DNA from: Arabidopsis thaliana
Taxonomy: Eukaryota > Streptophyta > Magnoliopsida > Brassicales > Brassicaceae
Assembly: GCF_000001735.4 (NCBI RefSeq)
Contig: NC_003075.7
Span: 5,519,001 to 5,583,000 of the forward strand
Direction of reading: 5' to 3'
Length of the DNA: 64,000 nucleotides
The position numbers and the translations under genes were made by a program. The notes beneath the pieces are model-generated. The model did not search any database and was not told the DNA's origin. It worked only from the letters and a program-made list of their open reading frames with translations. Below, piece by piece: positions 1 through 11,986 of this stretch; position 1 is the stretch's first letter, and every line of letters starts with the position of its first letter.

Positions 1-1237
1 AACCAAGAGAAGGTCAACACAAGAGTCTCATATCAATCTATATAACATATCAGATATTATCTGCATCAACCTAAATAGTTAATCATATTTTTAATTTACT
101 AATTGGCATTTTTAAAAATAGATTAAGATTTGAGTGACTAGCTGACAGCTAGATACTGTTCATAAAGCCGCTTAGGAGGGTATATACATCCATCATTGTT
201 CTCTGGCATAAGATTGACATTAATAAGATTGATTAACCAAACGTTAACCATAGCTATGACCAACTAAACAATAATATTATACTACAACTAACTAATAATT
301 AGGCCTACTAATAGAAAGTCACAAAATTTTCTGATTAACGTTTCTATCTACGTGATGAAAACATAAGTGAACATTAGAAATTAAAGTACTCAATGACTCA
401 AGTACACGAACAAGTTGGGCCGGGGCACCAACATGTTTTCCTACTATTCCTCAGAATCATTTTTTAAATTGGTAACACAAACGATTATGTACACAATCTA
501 GCTAGCATGAACGAAATAGGTTTCAGTCTAAGGCACCGATTATTTTAGTTACGAGTTTTAAAACAGTGAACCATCTCATTTGAAACGCGTTAACTCACGT
601 TAAAAATTTTGAAATTCTCTAAACTAATGTCAAATTTGGCTTGCTCAAAATTTAATGGTTACTCGAACTAGAGCCTAGACGATGATTTACGGACGGTGGT
701 CTTCGAATTTTTCATTTGCCTTTCCAATACTCAGGGTTGGTCCAGACCTAAAGCTCAGCAAGCAAATGTTTTAGGCAGCAAATTTTATATCAATTTTAAA
801 GAGAACAATATTTACAGAAACGTCTTATAGGTAGACGGTGGATGGTTCGATCCTTGGCAACCGAAAACATTAACTATTTTCTATGTTTATTGATTGTAAA
901 TGGACATCAAATTTTATTGGGCTTTAGACATGATTAGTCTTTGGGCCGGTCCAGCCAGCACAGCAGTACTGATTATAAAATAAGTCACAATCTTTTTTTC
1001 AAAAAGGTGAACTTCATTCATGTATCAAAGATTATAAAGTAATAAAGATGTATTATACATGCATAACTCCAAAAATAGTGGAGAAATGGGTACCTGTAAA
1101 TTTCCATCAAATTGTTAGTGTATGTGTTTCAGTATTTGGTCGTTTCATGCTACGCACGATATGCTATCAAAGTTAGAAAACGATTTCAGGATGCATAATT
1201 TATTTTAGAAATAATTCCTAAGATAGAACACAATTAT
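1..1237. other. AT-rich intergenic stretch, no gene seen
   Basis: No convincing coding region, RNA gene or element end was seen here. There is a tRNA B-box-like string near 845 (GGTTCGATCC), but no matching A box or poly(A) tail was seen, so no SINE is called. Confidence 0.5.
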
Positions 1238-1745
1238 ATGTTTATTTCTAGAATAGAACACAATTGGAGGTTTTTTACAGCCTCAACCAACCTTAATCCT
1301 CCTGCCCAGTTAATGGACTGTCTTATCTGGCTTTTATCTCCCTCAAGGGATAAAAATATTTGTCTCATTATCAGGCTTGCCTTTCAGGCTTGTGTTTATG
1401 CAATTTGGAGAGAAAGAAACCAACGTCTCCACTCCGGCGTCTCTCGCTCTACTGAGTCTATCTTGAAGGACATCCAGCTCACCATTCGCGCTCGTCTGGA
1501 TCCTTTGTCTCGCAGCACGGCGCATCTCCCTAACGCTCTGTCCTTGCTAGGAACTTGGTTTTCTCTTTTCTAGTTCAGGGATGTTTGTTTTGGTTTTCCA
1601 GTGTTGCAGGTTTCGTCTTCCCTTTTGTTTCTTGCAGGAGCAGGTTTGTTCTCCTGTCTTGGGCCTGTGGTTTTTATTTGGGCTTTTGTCATTATATGTT
1701 TTTAGTTGAATGGAAAATTATGAATTAAAAAAAAAAAAAAAAAAA
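1238..1745 (+). mobile_element. 5'-truncated LINE, end of ORF2 and poly(A) tail
   Basis: The 111-residue frame 1238-1573 has the look of the extreme C terminus of plant L1-type ORF2 proteins: a hydrophobic helix, then AIWRERNQRLH, then a basic ILKDIQLTIRARLDPL segment following the zinc-binding region. About 150 bp of GT-rich 3' UTR follows and ends in an A-run at about 1727-1745. Only the tail of the element is present, as expected from incomplete target-primed reverse transcription. A duplicated target site was not clear. The 15-base string around 1224 (AGAACACAATT) recurs at 1254, close to the probable 5' junction. Confidence 0.7.
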
Positions 1746-2309
1746 GAAACAGAATACATTTTTTTTTTATTACTCACATGTTTTCAGTAGTTGTGTAATT
1801 ACAATTAACATTCCTGATTAGTTATAATTAATTATTATTATTTAATTCGTTTTAACTAAAATTAAATGAAAAAACAGTGATTATACATGTCATCAATCCA
1901 TGTCATTAATATAATCCACGTCATTAATCAACTCCAAAATGCACAAACGTTTCGGTTTCTTACTGTTCATCGGCGGAAAAAAAAACTCTCTCTTTCTTTC
2001 TCTCTCGATAGGGAACGAACTCTTCACCCTATTCCGTCGCAGTTTTCGCTGTTCTCGTCTGTTCTGACCGAAAATCATACGCCGGAGTCTAATTTCTGGT
2101 TTCGCGAAGTCACATCCGACATCTGGAGTCGCATTTGTGGTTTCTGGCTAAGTTCCGGTAAGTATGATTCCAAACTTTATTTCGAATTTTCCGACAAGAA
2201 TCCGACATCTAAGTTCAATCGCAAGTGATTCCCGTCACTGAAATCGTTTTCCGTTGCTTAACGATGGTTTTTAAGGTCGTCGTTGATTGACATATGGTGG
2301 CTGATTTGT

Positions 2310-2750
2310 TAGATCTATTTGATTTGACGGCTGAGTTACTGTTTGTTTGCTGACTGATTTATGATTTATCAATTCATCTGTGTCTGAGTTTGTTTTATGC
2401 TGTGATTGAGTTATGGTTTAACCTTACATCGATGGCTGAGTTTCTGTTATATGACGGCTGAGTTTGTTTATGTTATGGCTGAGTTTCTGTTATGATATGG
2501 TTGAGTTTGTTTATGTTTTGACTGAGTTGTTGTTATGTTATGGTTTGACTGAGTTTCTGTTAATATATAGCTGAGTTAGATTTATGTTATGGCTGAGTTA
2601 TGTTATGTGTGGCTGAGATAGGTTTATGTTATGACTGAGTTATGTTATCTATGGCTGAGTTAGGTTTATGTTTTGCCTGAGTTATGGTATTTGTAGATGA
2701 GTTTGTTTTATGTTATGGCTGAGTTATTGAATGCTTACGGCTGATTTATG
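2310..2750 (+). repeat. Degenerate GGCTGAGTTATG repeats in 5' intron
   Basis: The intron between the 5' UTR exon and the first coding exon consists largely of GCTGAGTT words at 15-40 bp intervals, nearly all in the same orientation as the gene. Spacing is irregular, unlike a microsatellite. Confidence 0.8.
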
Positions 2751-3639
2751 GTTATACAGATGTCTGAAGACCAAGCAAGGGATTACCCTCCAAGACTTTA
2801 CCCAGAGGAGGATTCTAATCTGGAGAGTAAAGGCATTAATCACAACATAAAGCTGGGAGATTTCCCTGCAATTAGAGAATCAATAGGAAAAGATATATGG
2901 GAAGAACTGAAAGAGACACCGCTTGGATTAATTGCTAAGCTTGTTGATAGTCATTTTGTATGGTCTGGTAAGACTGTACATTATCTACTATGCAGACAGC
3001 TGAGAATACTGAAGAAGGAGCTTTGATGTATCGTGGCTGGTCAACCCATCCAGTTTGGATTGAACGAATTTTAACATATCACGGGTTTAAATACAGATCA
3101 ACTACCTACATAAAAGTTTGAGCCTGAAGCTGACTACAAAACGTTCTTCAGGGAATTGCGTGTGCCAACCGGTGAAGGTCCTATTCTAGATGAACTTAGG
3201 CAAGGCTTAGTAATGTGTAGAGCATGGCCTCCTGAAAAGCGTAGATGGTTTGGGTTATTGACTCTTCTATCCATTGGACTTTATGGCTTGCATACTAACT
3301 CTAGGATACCATTTGAGAGTGCCAAAAGAGTTTTCGATGACGAAGCCATGAAGACTTATTCATGGGGTTGGGCAGCATTTGAAGCCCTTGTCGTTTCTAT
3401 AAAGTTGCCGAGGCCTATTGGCAAGACGTACACCGTCAGTGGTATGGCTTTCGTGTTGCAGGCTTGGGCGTATGATTCAATCATCACCATCGGCGAGCGT
3501 TTTGGGAATGTTCTAAAAGCGGATGAGATTCCGTTGCTTAGATGGGGTGGCAACCGTACCCCTGCAACAATAGAATCGACCATTGCTGAAGATATCAAAG
3601 TGAATGGTGGTGAGGTACGTTTTCGGCTCTGTTATGATA

Positions 3640-3945
3640 GTCATTGACTGAGTTATGTTCTGTTTTTTATCAAATATTTATGTTACGGCTGAGTTGTGCT
3701 CTTTTATCACTGAGTTAATGTTTTGTTTTTTTGTCAAGTATGTTACGTGACGACTGAGTTATGATCTGTGAAGGCTGAGTTATGTTTTCTTGTTTTGGCA
3801 AATATGTTATGTGACGACTGAGTTATGTTCTATAATGGCTGAGTTATGTTAGGTGACGGCTGAGTTATGTTCTATAATGGCTGAGTTATGTTAAGTGATG
3901 GCTGAGTTAAACATACTGATGGGTTTTATTATCTCTTGTGTTGTA
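3640..3945 (+). repeat. GGCTGAGTTATGTT cluster in intron after DUF1985 exon
   Basis: The intron holds about ten copies of the motif, several as GGCTGAGTTATGTT separated by short AT-rich spacers. All of them lie in the sense of the gene. Confidence 0.8.
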
Positions 3946-4654
3946 GCTGCGTGTTCGTAAAATGGTTGAAAAGGCTGAGTTAAGCGAGCTGTTTCATTCT
4001 TGGCCAGACCAATTAGAAGACCCAACACTCGATAACTTGATCCAAGACTTACATGAGCTTAAGCTTGTTAAAGGTTATTGAGATGTGAAGACGAGTGAGA
4101 AAAAGAAGAAACTCTTAAAAGATAAAGAAACGGATGTGTCTGAATCTCCCACAAAGAAGCAGAAAGTCTCTCACAGTGAGGGTGTTCATTCTCGTGAGAA
4201 AAATGCACAAAAGAAGAAGAAGAAGAAGAATAAGAAGAAGGAAGTAGCTGTCGAATCTGATGAGGACGAGGACGAGCAGGATGTTCAGGGAGAACAGCAG
4301 CCGCTCGTGGATGTGGTGTCCAACTTGATCTCTCCCTTAAACTCAAGGTTTGACACCGTTGATAATAGCATCAAAGATATGTCCTCCCGTCTGGATGTGA
4401 TTGGAGTTCAAGTAGAATCGAAGGTTGAAGCAAAGTTTGAAAGAAGGTTTGCATCTATTGAGAACGATGTCAAACAAATTAAAGAGCATCTAAAGGGCAT
4501 AGCTGACTCAGAATTAAACTCTACTAGTTATATTAGAGATATGTTTTTACCCAAAACACAGCAAGGCTACCTTAAGCCCCGAACTCAACAGACACCAGAC
4601 GGTCCAAAGAAACCTACAAATAACCAATCTGCTACTAGTCCTCCGTCGGTAAAC

Positions 4655-4985
4655 TTTTAGTTAGTTATGACTGAGTTATCTTCATATTATACGGCTGAGT
4701 TATAAATTTTAGTTAGTTATGGCTGAGTTATCTGAATATTATACGGCTGAGTTATAAATTTTAGTTAGTTATGGTTGAGTTATTTGAATATTATACGGCT
4801 GAGTTATAAATTTTAGTTAGTTATAGCTGAGTTATCTTCATATTACACGGCTGAGTTATAAATGTTAGTTAGATATGGCTGAGTTATCTTCATATTATAT
4901 GGCTGAGTTTAGTTAGTTATGGCTGAGTTATCTTCATATTATACGGCTGAGTTATAATTTTTAGTTAGTTATGACTGAGTTATAT
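4655..4985 (+). repeat. 52 bp tandem array, two GCTGAGTTAT motifs per unit
   Basis: Units begin TTTTAGTTAGTTATGGCTGA and recur at about 4655, 4707, 4759, 4811, 4862, 4908 and 4958. The period is 52 bp, shortening at the end. Each unit carries one motif after TTAGTTAT and a second after ATTATAC. It lies in an intron of the DUF1985-Ulp1 gene. Confidence 0.85.
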
Positions 4986-5929
4986 TTATACATAGGTATG
5001 AGTTTTCGTTATTTAACGCCTGAGTTTTCGTTACGTTTATGCAGTCGAAACAAGCTGTAATGGTAGAGAATGATGCTGATATTGCTGAGGTTGGGGTAAG
5101 TAGGAATCTTGAAGGAGAATTTGCTAAGGCCTCCATCGTGTCTGATAATGATTTCATTGAGACTTCTCCTCTCAACCGCCGTTTACGCTCTACGACGGCA
5201 GCGGGGAAAATATCCAAAGCGAAGCCACCACCAAAGCAGAAAAAGTAGAAAACATTAAATGAGCTAATCGAGAAACCGCCAGAGAGAAGAAGAAGAAAGG
5301 CTGCTGCAAAGGAGCCTAAAAAGGTGCCTCCAAAGGTGCCAAAGATTACAATTAAAAACCCAAAATCATCTGAGGAAGCTAAGGAAAAATTTGAGGAAGC
5401 CAAGGACATGATTCTATACTTGATGTCACTGATCAGGTTGTATCTGAGTATAATCAAATGGTTTCTGAGTCTGATGAAGATGAGGAGGAAACCGAGAGGC
5501 TGCAGAGAGTAAAAGATGGGAGGATAAAAACTGTTAAGCTAGCCCCGGATGGGAGGTCATTGATTAAACCCGATCTAATGACCACTAACAGTTTTCCAGT
5601 CATTGGAGACAACGGGCTGAGCTGCATGAGGAAGGGTTGTCTGCCTTCACGAGCAATCTATGATCCTCTGGCACCGGTTGATCCGGCCAAACTACAGAAT
5701 CTTAAGGCTTATTTGTCAAGTCCCGACTGGTATGGCCCTTTATACCTTAATAAGTTGTTAAATACGACATGTTTACACTATTTGTTTATATTAACTTTCT
5801 TTACTATTTGTTAGCAAAAAATGGTTGGAAAGTGGGATAGACGAGGTGCATTTCTACTTTGTTATCATGGCCGAAAGAAAGAACTGGGCAGACCCCAAAC
5901 ATGGATGGCTGGGTGATGATGTAAGTTAT

Positions 5930-6180
5930 TGTTATATTCTGTCTGAATTTGTCTAATGTTATAGCTGAGTTATCGTGTCGTTCTGTCTGAGTTAAAGTAG
6001 ATAATGGCTGATTTATGATGTAAGTTATTGTTATATTCTGTCTCAGTTTGTCTAACGTTATGGCTGAGTTATCGTGTCGTTCTGCCTAAGTTAAAGGAGA
6101 TAATGGCTGATTTATTTAGGTGTTAAGGCTGAGTTTTACTTGGTTACGGCTGAGTTAATGTTGTGTTTTGTCTTAGTTTT
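5930..6180 (+). repeat. Two-copy intronic repeat carrying the motif
   Basis: The block running from GTAAGTTATTGTTATATTCT (5922) through a GCTGAGTTATCGTGTCGTTC word is repeated about 97 bp later. It fills the intron just before the exon that opens the protease core. Confidence 0.7.
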
Positions 6181-6869
6181 ATTTTTGTACAGCATATTGG
6201 TGCGTATATGAAAGTCCTCGCCCAGAGGCTCTTGCGAGATCCCACCCCATACCACAGCGAACGCGTCATGATTCTAGACCCGTGGTTCACGACAATGTGG
6301 GTTAATGATTACAAACAGTGGAAGATGAAACCGAAGAGGGTTTCTTTCAGAGATACCCCGTATGAAGGTTGGATGAACGGTACGGCTGGAGAAGACCCAA
6401 CAAATAAGAAGTGAATAACAGATGTGGATCACTTGTTTCTTGTCCACCAAACCGGAGGTAATCATTGGGTGACCCTTCACGTGAACTTGCCTAGGTCTCA
6501 CATCGATTGCTATGATTGCATCGTCGGAGAGCATACTCCGATTAGCGATGGAAAAATCCTGGAAGCTTGTAGGCCGTTCACGAGGATGATTCCACAGATG
6601 ATGAGTGAAATTCTTCCTCCCGAAGTTTGTATCCCGCAATACGACCAATTTTCATTCCGGCGGAGGCACATGACAAAGGTCCAGCAAAATATTATCACCG
6701 GGGACTGCGGCGTTTACACGTTAAAGATTCTTGACTGTTTATTGCTTGGTGTTTGTTTTGATGGCATTACTAATTCAAATATCCAGGGTCTACGGGTTAA
6801 GATGGCAGCAGAGATCTTCGATGAACTACCTGTAAGAATGCCCCTTCAGTTTTTTGAGCAGTGATTTGC

Positions 6870-7250
6870 TTTTTCGAACATGTCTGTATCTTTTGGGAAT
6901 TTTAGCATGTGATTGTACTAAATATTTACACTTTAGGATTGATAACCAGAATTATGTCTGTATGAATCTATTATTATGTTAATTATAACAAAAACCAATG
7001 TAATGGCTGACTTATCATCGCTCGATACGTTTTACGGCTGAGCTATGCTAACGTAAGGGCTGACTTGTTATCGCTCAAATCGTGCTACGACTGAGTTATG
7101 ATACCGTCACAGCTGAGTTATCGTTGTTTAATTCGATGTTTAGCTGAGTTATTCTAATGCGGTGGCTGACTTGTCATCACACAAATCGTGTGATGGCTGA
7201 GTTATTCTAACGTGGTGGTTGACTTGTCAAACCCAAACTTCCATCCCATC
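6870..7250 (+). repeat. Motif-rich spacer downstream of the protease gene
   Basis: About ten variants (GGCTGAGTTAT, GGCTGACTTGT, AGCTGAGTTAT) are scattered here with no coding region. Many have drifted to GACTTGT, suggesting an older, less constrained cluster. Confidence 0.65.
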
Positions 7251-7409
7251 AAAGAAACCAAACGTCACTGTAGGACTATACATACACCGGTTTACGACAA
7301 CTGAATAGTCAAGAACCCAAACGTCGTTAGAGGACCAAACGTTTGATTCATAGGGATACAAAATAAAAGAAATAAAATAAAGAACCATAACTCAACAAAA
7401 GATGTTTAC

Positions 7410-7704
7410 ATCTGATATTTCATACGGACAACTGAAAAAAAGTTTTCCGGTTGTAACAGGATCACGAGAAGTGGCAACGACAACCTTAGCATTGCAATCA
7501 CACTCGATCGGAACGCCCTTATCGCGCCTCCTGTTTTCGTCGTACCTCGTTCGCATCCTTATTTCCATACGATCGAGCTCCTACATTAACACAAACACGA
7601 TATACTCCACGTTAGATGGGTAACGATTTGTACTATTCAGATGTGAAGATAAATACCTCATCGACACTAGAGTCACCGTGGAAAAGAGACCCTTGAGCCA
7701 TCAT
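7410..7704 (-). pseudogene. GRF-type zinc finger gene fragment
   Basis: Two short minus-strand exons join in phase: 7704-7657 (ATG, 16 codons) and 7580-7410 (57 codons), with GT and AG at the borders. The second exon contains the GRF finger pattern: IECDCNAKVVVATS, then GKLFFSCP. GRF domains bind zinc and single-stranded or other nucleic acid in several enzymes, and plant MULEs often carry short GRF proteins of unknown role. No plausible continuation with the usual coiled coil was found after the donor at 7409, so the gene is either truncated or very degenerate. Confidence 0.55.
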
Positions 7705-7814
7705 CTTGGCTGCAATTAGTATGGTACTAAAGCACTGATTCTATATAGTCGTGTCTGCTACAAAAAGCACTAATCAAACGACGGCTTCTTGTATTGGCTG
7801 AATAAATTTAGAAG

Positions 7815-9305
7815 TGGTTGAGTTATAAAAGCATTGCGGCTGGGTTTTCACTGAGTTGTGGCTGAGTTATGTCGGGATACAATATGTTATTACTTAGCGT
7901 GTTGCTTTAGGTTGGGTTTATCAAAATTCTTTATTATATCATTATCGACATAACAAACAGCATCTTTATGGGGAACCGCCAGTAATGATTGGGTCCACAT
8001 GCACAGGAACACAAGCCAGCAGTTAATATTCAAAATAATTCGAACGTGTTCGAAATTATTCGAATAACTAAACCCTCAAATAATCAAATTTTCTGTTTTG
8101 CGGTAGAATATTATAACGTTACGGCTGAGCTATGCCAAAAAATTTCGTGGTTTGACCGAGTTATGAGAAACCATATGTTATTATGACATTTTAAACCAGC
8201 CATCAAATTGTTGGTTATATTAGTAGCGTGAAGATGTGTAATTTGAAAACAGAAAATAACTTTTATTTTCAGTAAGTGTCGATTGACAAACTATGTTGGC
8301 AAAACTTCTAAGAATGATGTTGTTGGATAGAGTATGATGTTGGATAAAGTAGGATGTTGGATAAAGTTTATAGGATATGAGCTAGTTTCACGATTCCACT
8401 ATTTGGAATGTGGTTATGATATGTAAATTACTTGATTCTACCAACTGTTGGCTCAAGAAAAGCACTTTCAGGGTTTGGCCGAGTTATAACAGTTATATGG
8501 CTGAGTTATTCCTGAGTTGTGGCTGAGTTATGTCAGAAGATTTCGATGTTCGAACTACTTATGAGAAAACCAAATGTTATTATGAGATTTGTATACAAGC
8601 ATTATTGTTGGTTCTATTGATGTCCCTTACTCAGGTAGAATAGAATATTGCTGAGTTTTGCTTTTTGCTGAGTTTATCAAGAAACAATTATTATGTTATT
8701 GTCGAGATTAAAAAAGTGTTTTTATGGGGACCGCCAATAATGATTGGTTTCATATTCACACGAACACGTCAAAAGATAATAATTCAAACGAGTTTGAATT
8801 GATTCGAATAACTAAACCCTCAAATATAAATGTTCTGTTTGGCGGTAGAATACCAATACGTTACAACTGAGTTATTGCAGAAGATTTCGTGATATGGCCG
8901 ATTTATGAGAAACCAAGTGTTATTATCAGATTTCAAACTAGCCATCAAATTGTAACAATTTTGTGTCAAAATTTAAAATCTATTATATCCAAACAGAAAA
9001 TAAAGACACAATGCACTAAGTGTCGATTGATAAACTATGTTGACCAAACTTCTACGACTGATGTTGTTGCGACTTCCCTTTTGTTGGATAGAGTATGTTG
9101 TTGGATAAAGTAGGATGTTGGATGAAGTATATAAAAAATGAGCTAGTTTCATGATTCCACTAGTTGGAATGTGATTATGATATGTTAGTTACTTGATTGT
9201 CCCAACTGATGGTTTAAGAAAAGCAATTTCAGGGTTTGGCCGAGTTATAACAAAGTGATGGCTGAGTTATGCCTGTGATGTAGCTGAGTTAGGTCAGAAT
9301 ACAGA
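7815..9305. repeat. Tandem duplication of a ~745 bp motif-bearing unit
   Basis: The same order of landmarks occurs twice: ACCGCCARTAATGATTGG (7976 and 8728), ATTCGAATAACTAAACCCTC (8057 and 8803), GCGGTAGAATA (8100 and 8842) and TTTCAGGGTTTGGCCGAGTT (8467 and 9228). Offsets are 742-761 bp. Both copies end in a triplet of GCTGAGTT words. Sequence divergence is substantial, so the duplication is not recent. No gene is seen inside. Confidence 0.85.
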
Positions 9306-9531
9306 GAAAAATAGTCTCTGTTATTGACCAGATACGACGTCGGTTTGTTCCAGAGTCTCTGTTATTTACCAGATATGACGTCGTTGTGACAAAAACCAAA
9401 TGAACACGAACACACTTATAAATCCCCAAAATCAAACCCTAAGTTTTAAAATTCCAATTTCTGATTTCAGATCTGGAGCTGCATTCCTTCTTGCTTTTCG
9501 TCTCCGAATTTCCCAACTAAAAATTAAAGAA

Positions 9532-10062
9532 ATGAGTAGCAATTCTGAGAATTCGATTGCGAGTACACAATCCGTCAGCCGTTTGGGACGTCGGTTACCA
9601 TCGAAGTGTCATTGCGGATTAGACGTGGTCATCTATACATCGACGCCAGCAAAGAACCGTGGAAGACCATACTTCCGTTGTCCTACGCGTAAAGATGTAA
9701 TTGATTTGAGGATTTTATTGGTTTCGTTGTTAATTGATTTGTGATTGAATATGCAGGACCATTTGTTTAAATGGATTGAAGATGGTACATACGAAATGGT
9801 CGTAGACAGTTGGCCAAAATTGTCCGCCATGGACAGTGAGATAAACGCAGCCAAGTCCGAGGTTGCTGTCGAGCTAGAAGCGTTACAGGTGATGGTGAAA
9901 GAACTGAAGGAAGAAGTGATGAGGAGCGAAAGGGAAAACCAGAAATGGAAATTGATGATCAAACTTTGCTGCTTTTGTCTTGGCTTTATTATCATTGTCA
10001 TTGTACTTGGTATCTTAATGTTCCCAAAAACCAAGGAACAGAGGCTTCTTCTTGGCTACTAG
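9532..10062 (+). CDS. GRF zinc finger protein with coiled coil and membrane anchor
   Basis: The gene is join(9532..9696, 9757..10062), 156 residues. A 60 bp intron with GT and GCAG borders keeps the frame. Residues ~22-60 form a GRF finger (SKCHCGL, GRPYFRCP, then HLFKWIED across the junction). Residues ~75-125 are charged and heptad-like, predicting a coiled coil. About 20 hydrophobic residues near 130-150 (CLGFIIIVIVLGILMF) predict a C-terminal membrane anchor. This architecture resembles the family represented by At4g04775-like proteins, often found in Brassicaceae MULEs. Function is unknown. It is the only element 1 gene seen without obvious lesions. The start at 9532 was preferred because upstream in-frame codons do not look protein-like. 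Confidence 0.75.
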
Positions 10063-10352
10063 TTTGTTTGATGTTTGGATGAATTGTTTGCTTTTGGAAT
10101 CCATTATGTCATTGATGTTTATCTCAGCGTCTAGGGTTAATTCGTTTTTTTGGTTCAAATATTAGCTTGCAATGAAATGGAACTTTGTGTTCGGTCAAGC
10201 TAATCCAATGTTGTGGCTGAGTTAATATAATGTTATTGCTGAGTTAAGCTAATATTATAGCTGAGATTTTTACAACGCGTTGACTGAGTTATACTGGTAA
10301 TGTTGTGACTGAGTTAATAAAACGCTATGACTGAGTTATTCTTTGTTGTGTC

Positions 10353-10650
10353 TGCGTTAATCTATTGATACGACTGAGTTATTATAATGGTGTGACTGAG
10401 TTAATCAATTTATATGGCTGAGTTAATTTTGAGTTACGCCTGAATTATGATAAAATTTAACAAGTGACCTCAAGCGATAACAACTGACTTTACTGAGAAG
10501 GCGTTAATCTATTGATACGACTGAGTTATTATAATGTTGTGGCTGAGTTAATCAATTGATATGGATGAGTTAATTTTGAGTTAGGCCTGAATTATGATAA
10601 AATTTAACAAGTGACCTCAAGCGATAACAACTGACTTTACTGAGAAGGCG
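10353..10650. repeat. 148 bp tandem duplication with motif
   Basis: The block beginning GCGTTAATCTATTGATACGA and ending ACTGACTTTACTGAGAAGGC occurs at about 10353 and again at about 10500, nearly identical. Each copy carries two or three CTGAGTTA words. The flanking 10200-10350 also holds several motif copies. Confidence 0.85.
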
Positions 10651-10749
10651 ATCGTAGATAATAGGAGATATAAAGCCATTACCAAAAAAAAGAAGAGAGT
10701 AATATACTGAGTTCATAGGAATGAGATAAAGGGAAGAGAAGTAAGAGAC

Positions 10750-11303
10750 ACAAAAGCATTCAACACATGAAACCGACATCATCTGGGCCAAATTCAGTAA
10801 TCATGTCCACCAAATCATTCCAAACTGTTGTCGTCATCCACCACGACTTATCTAAACCACGCGCTCATCCCCGTTTCAGCGCCCGCATATTGTCCCGGTA
10901 CAACGTTCTAGCCAACAAATTAAACTGCGTCCACACCGTTAGTGTGTGCCTTGAATCTCAGGTTTACATACACTACAAAGAGAGCAAATAGTAAGAATTT
11001 AGTCTACGGTTTACAGGAAGTGCTTTATATAAAAACTCGATGCTTACCGTGAGGAGAAAAAAACATCTTGCCTTGAAAACAACAGGAATCATCCGGTACG
11101 TCGGCCACGCATGGTGAAAGTTGCGTTGGAGTATATCTGCAATCGCGACAAATAGTTGGTGATTGAATGTGAACCACGTAACAATGGTTTTGTCAACCCA
11201 TGTACCCAATCCAGGGTTTAAAACTGGGAGATTCGCCCGATCAGGAGCGGTGAGCACGGCTTCGACATCTCTGATAAACTGTCCGTCAATGTGAGGAACC
11301 ATG
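10750..11303 (-). pseudogene. Possible Ptta/En/Spm-type accessory protein, decayed
   Basis: A minus-strand frame opens at ATG 11302 and reads through LNPGLGTW, then VAIADILQRNF, then AWPTYRMIPVVFKAR. After an intron (donor near 11047, acceptor near 10982) it continues towards TLYRDNMRALKRG and SWWMTTTVWNDLVDMI. The pattern of a hydrophobic helix, an aromatic-proline segment, then an R-x-x-M-x-x-x-K-x-G segment and W-x-x-x-V-W-x-x-L recalls plant 'transposase Ptta/En/Spm' domains. At least one in-frame TGA and one frame change break it. The assignment rests on pattern recall only. Confidence 0.35.
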
Positions 11304-11369
11304 TCGTTAGGAAGTGAGGATGAGACGTGTAAATGATGAGTTCAAGTAACTGATATATAGAAAAGAAAA

Positions 11370-11810
11370 GACAGGTAGAGGAATGCGAAAGGTTCCGTGT
11401 CTGTTCGTTTGGCCGGAAAAATTTCCGTGTTACGGCTGAGTTTGGCGGCAAAATATATTGTTACGGCTGAGTTACACTCAAGACATGTAACAATGTTACG
11501 GCTGAGTTGTCAAGAATTATTAAAAAAAGACAGGTAAAGGAATACGAAAGGTTTTGTGTTTGGCGGGAAAATTTTCCGTGCTACGGCTGAGTTTGGCGGC
11601 AAAATATATTGTTACGGCTGAGTTACACTCAAGACATGTAACAATGTTATGGCTGAGTTGTCAAGAAATATTAAAAAAAGACAGGTAAAGGAATACAAAA
11701 GGTTGCGTGTTTGGCGGGAAAGTGTATAGGTTACGGCTGTGTTTGGCGGCAAATTGTACTGTTACGGCTGGGTTAAACCACATTACGGCTGAGTTGTCAA
11801 TAAAGTATGA
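11370..11810. repeat. Three-copy ~155 bp tandem repeat with motif
   Basis: Units start GACAGGTARAGGAATRCRAAAG at 11370, 11529 and 11680 (periods 159 and 151 bp). Each contains TTACGGCTGAGTTTGGCGGC, a second TTACGGCTGAGTTA word and a third before TTGTCAAGAA. There are thus three motif copies per unit. Confidence 0.9.
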
Positions 11811-11986
11811 CGTTCAATTCGATTTACTGACTAACCGATTTACGGTTATATCTGGCCCAATTAACACCAGTTTAATACGCCTATAAAAACGGCTTCTCCC
11901 ATAAACTCCCAAAGCCTAAACTCTCACAAACAAAAGTTCACGAGTTCAAAATATTTCTTTACTTTTCAACGACTCGGAATTTCACC

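Larger units (their letters stand above)
2748..6864 (+). pseudogene. DUF1985 plus Ulp1 (C48) cysteine protease, decayed
   Basis: This is a multi-exon gene. A 5' UTR exon ends at a donor near 2158 and coding resumes near ATG 2760. The N-terminal part (about 2760-3614) reads as DUF1985, with a SHFVWSGK segment, an IQFGLNEF segment and an HITGLNT segment. A lysine-rich tract and a heptad-like coiled coil follow (4085-4660), then a basic linker (5041-5800), then a C48 protease domain (5818-6864). The protease keeps its catalytic His (GGNHWV, ~6463), Asp (CYDC, ~6508) and Cys (GDCGVY, ~6703). In-frame stops occur at about 3024, 3072, 3111, 4079, 5246 and 6412, and the frame shifts near 5410, so the copy is broken. 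In related MULEs, DUF1985 proteins include the VANC anti-silencing factors and the Ulp1 part resembles Kaonashi-type captured SUMO-protease domains. Splice sites near 3614, 3946, 4637, 5041, 5922 and 6193 are proposals. Confidence 0.75.

Noticed and set aside
1860-1870. Exact left border and target duplication for element 1
   Set aside because: Candidate inverted ends are weak and the flanks do not match. Borders are given as approximate.
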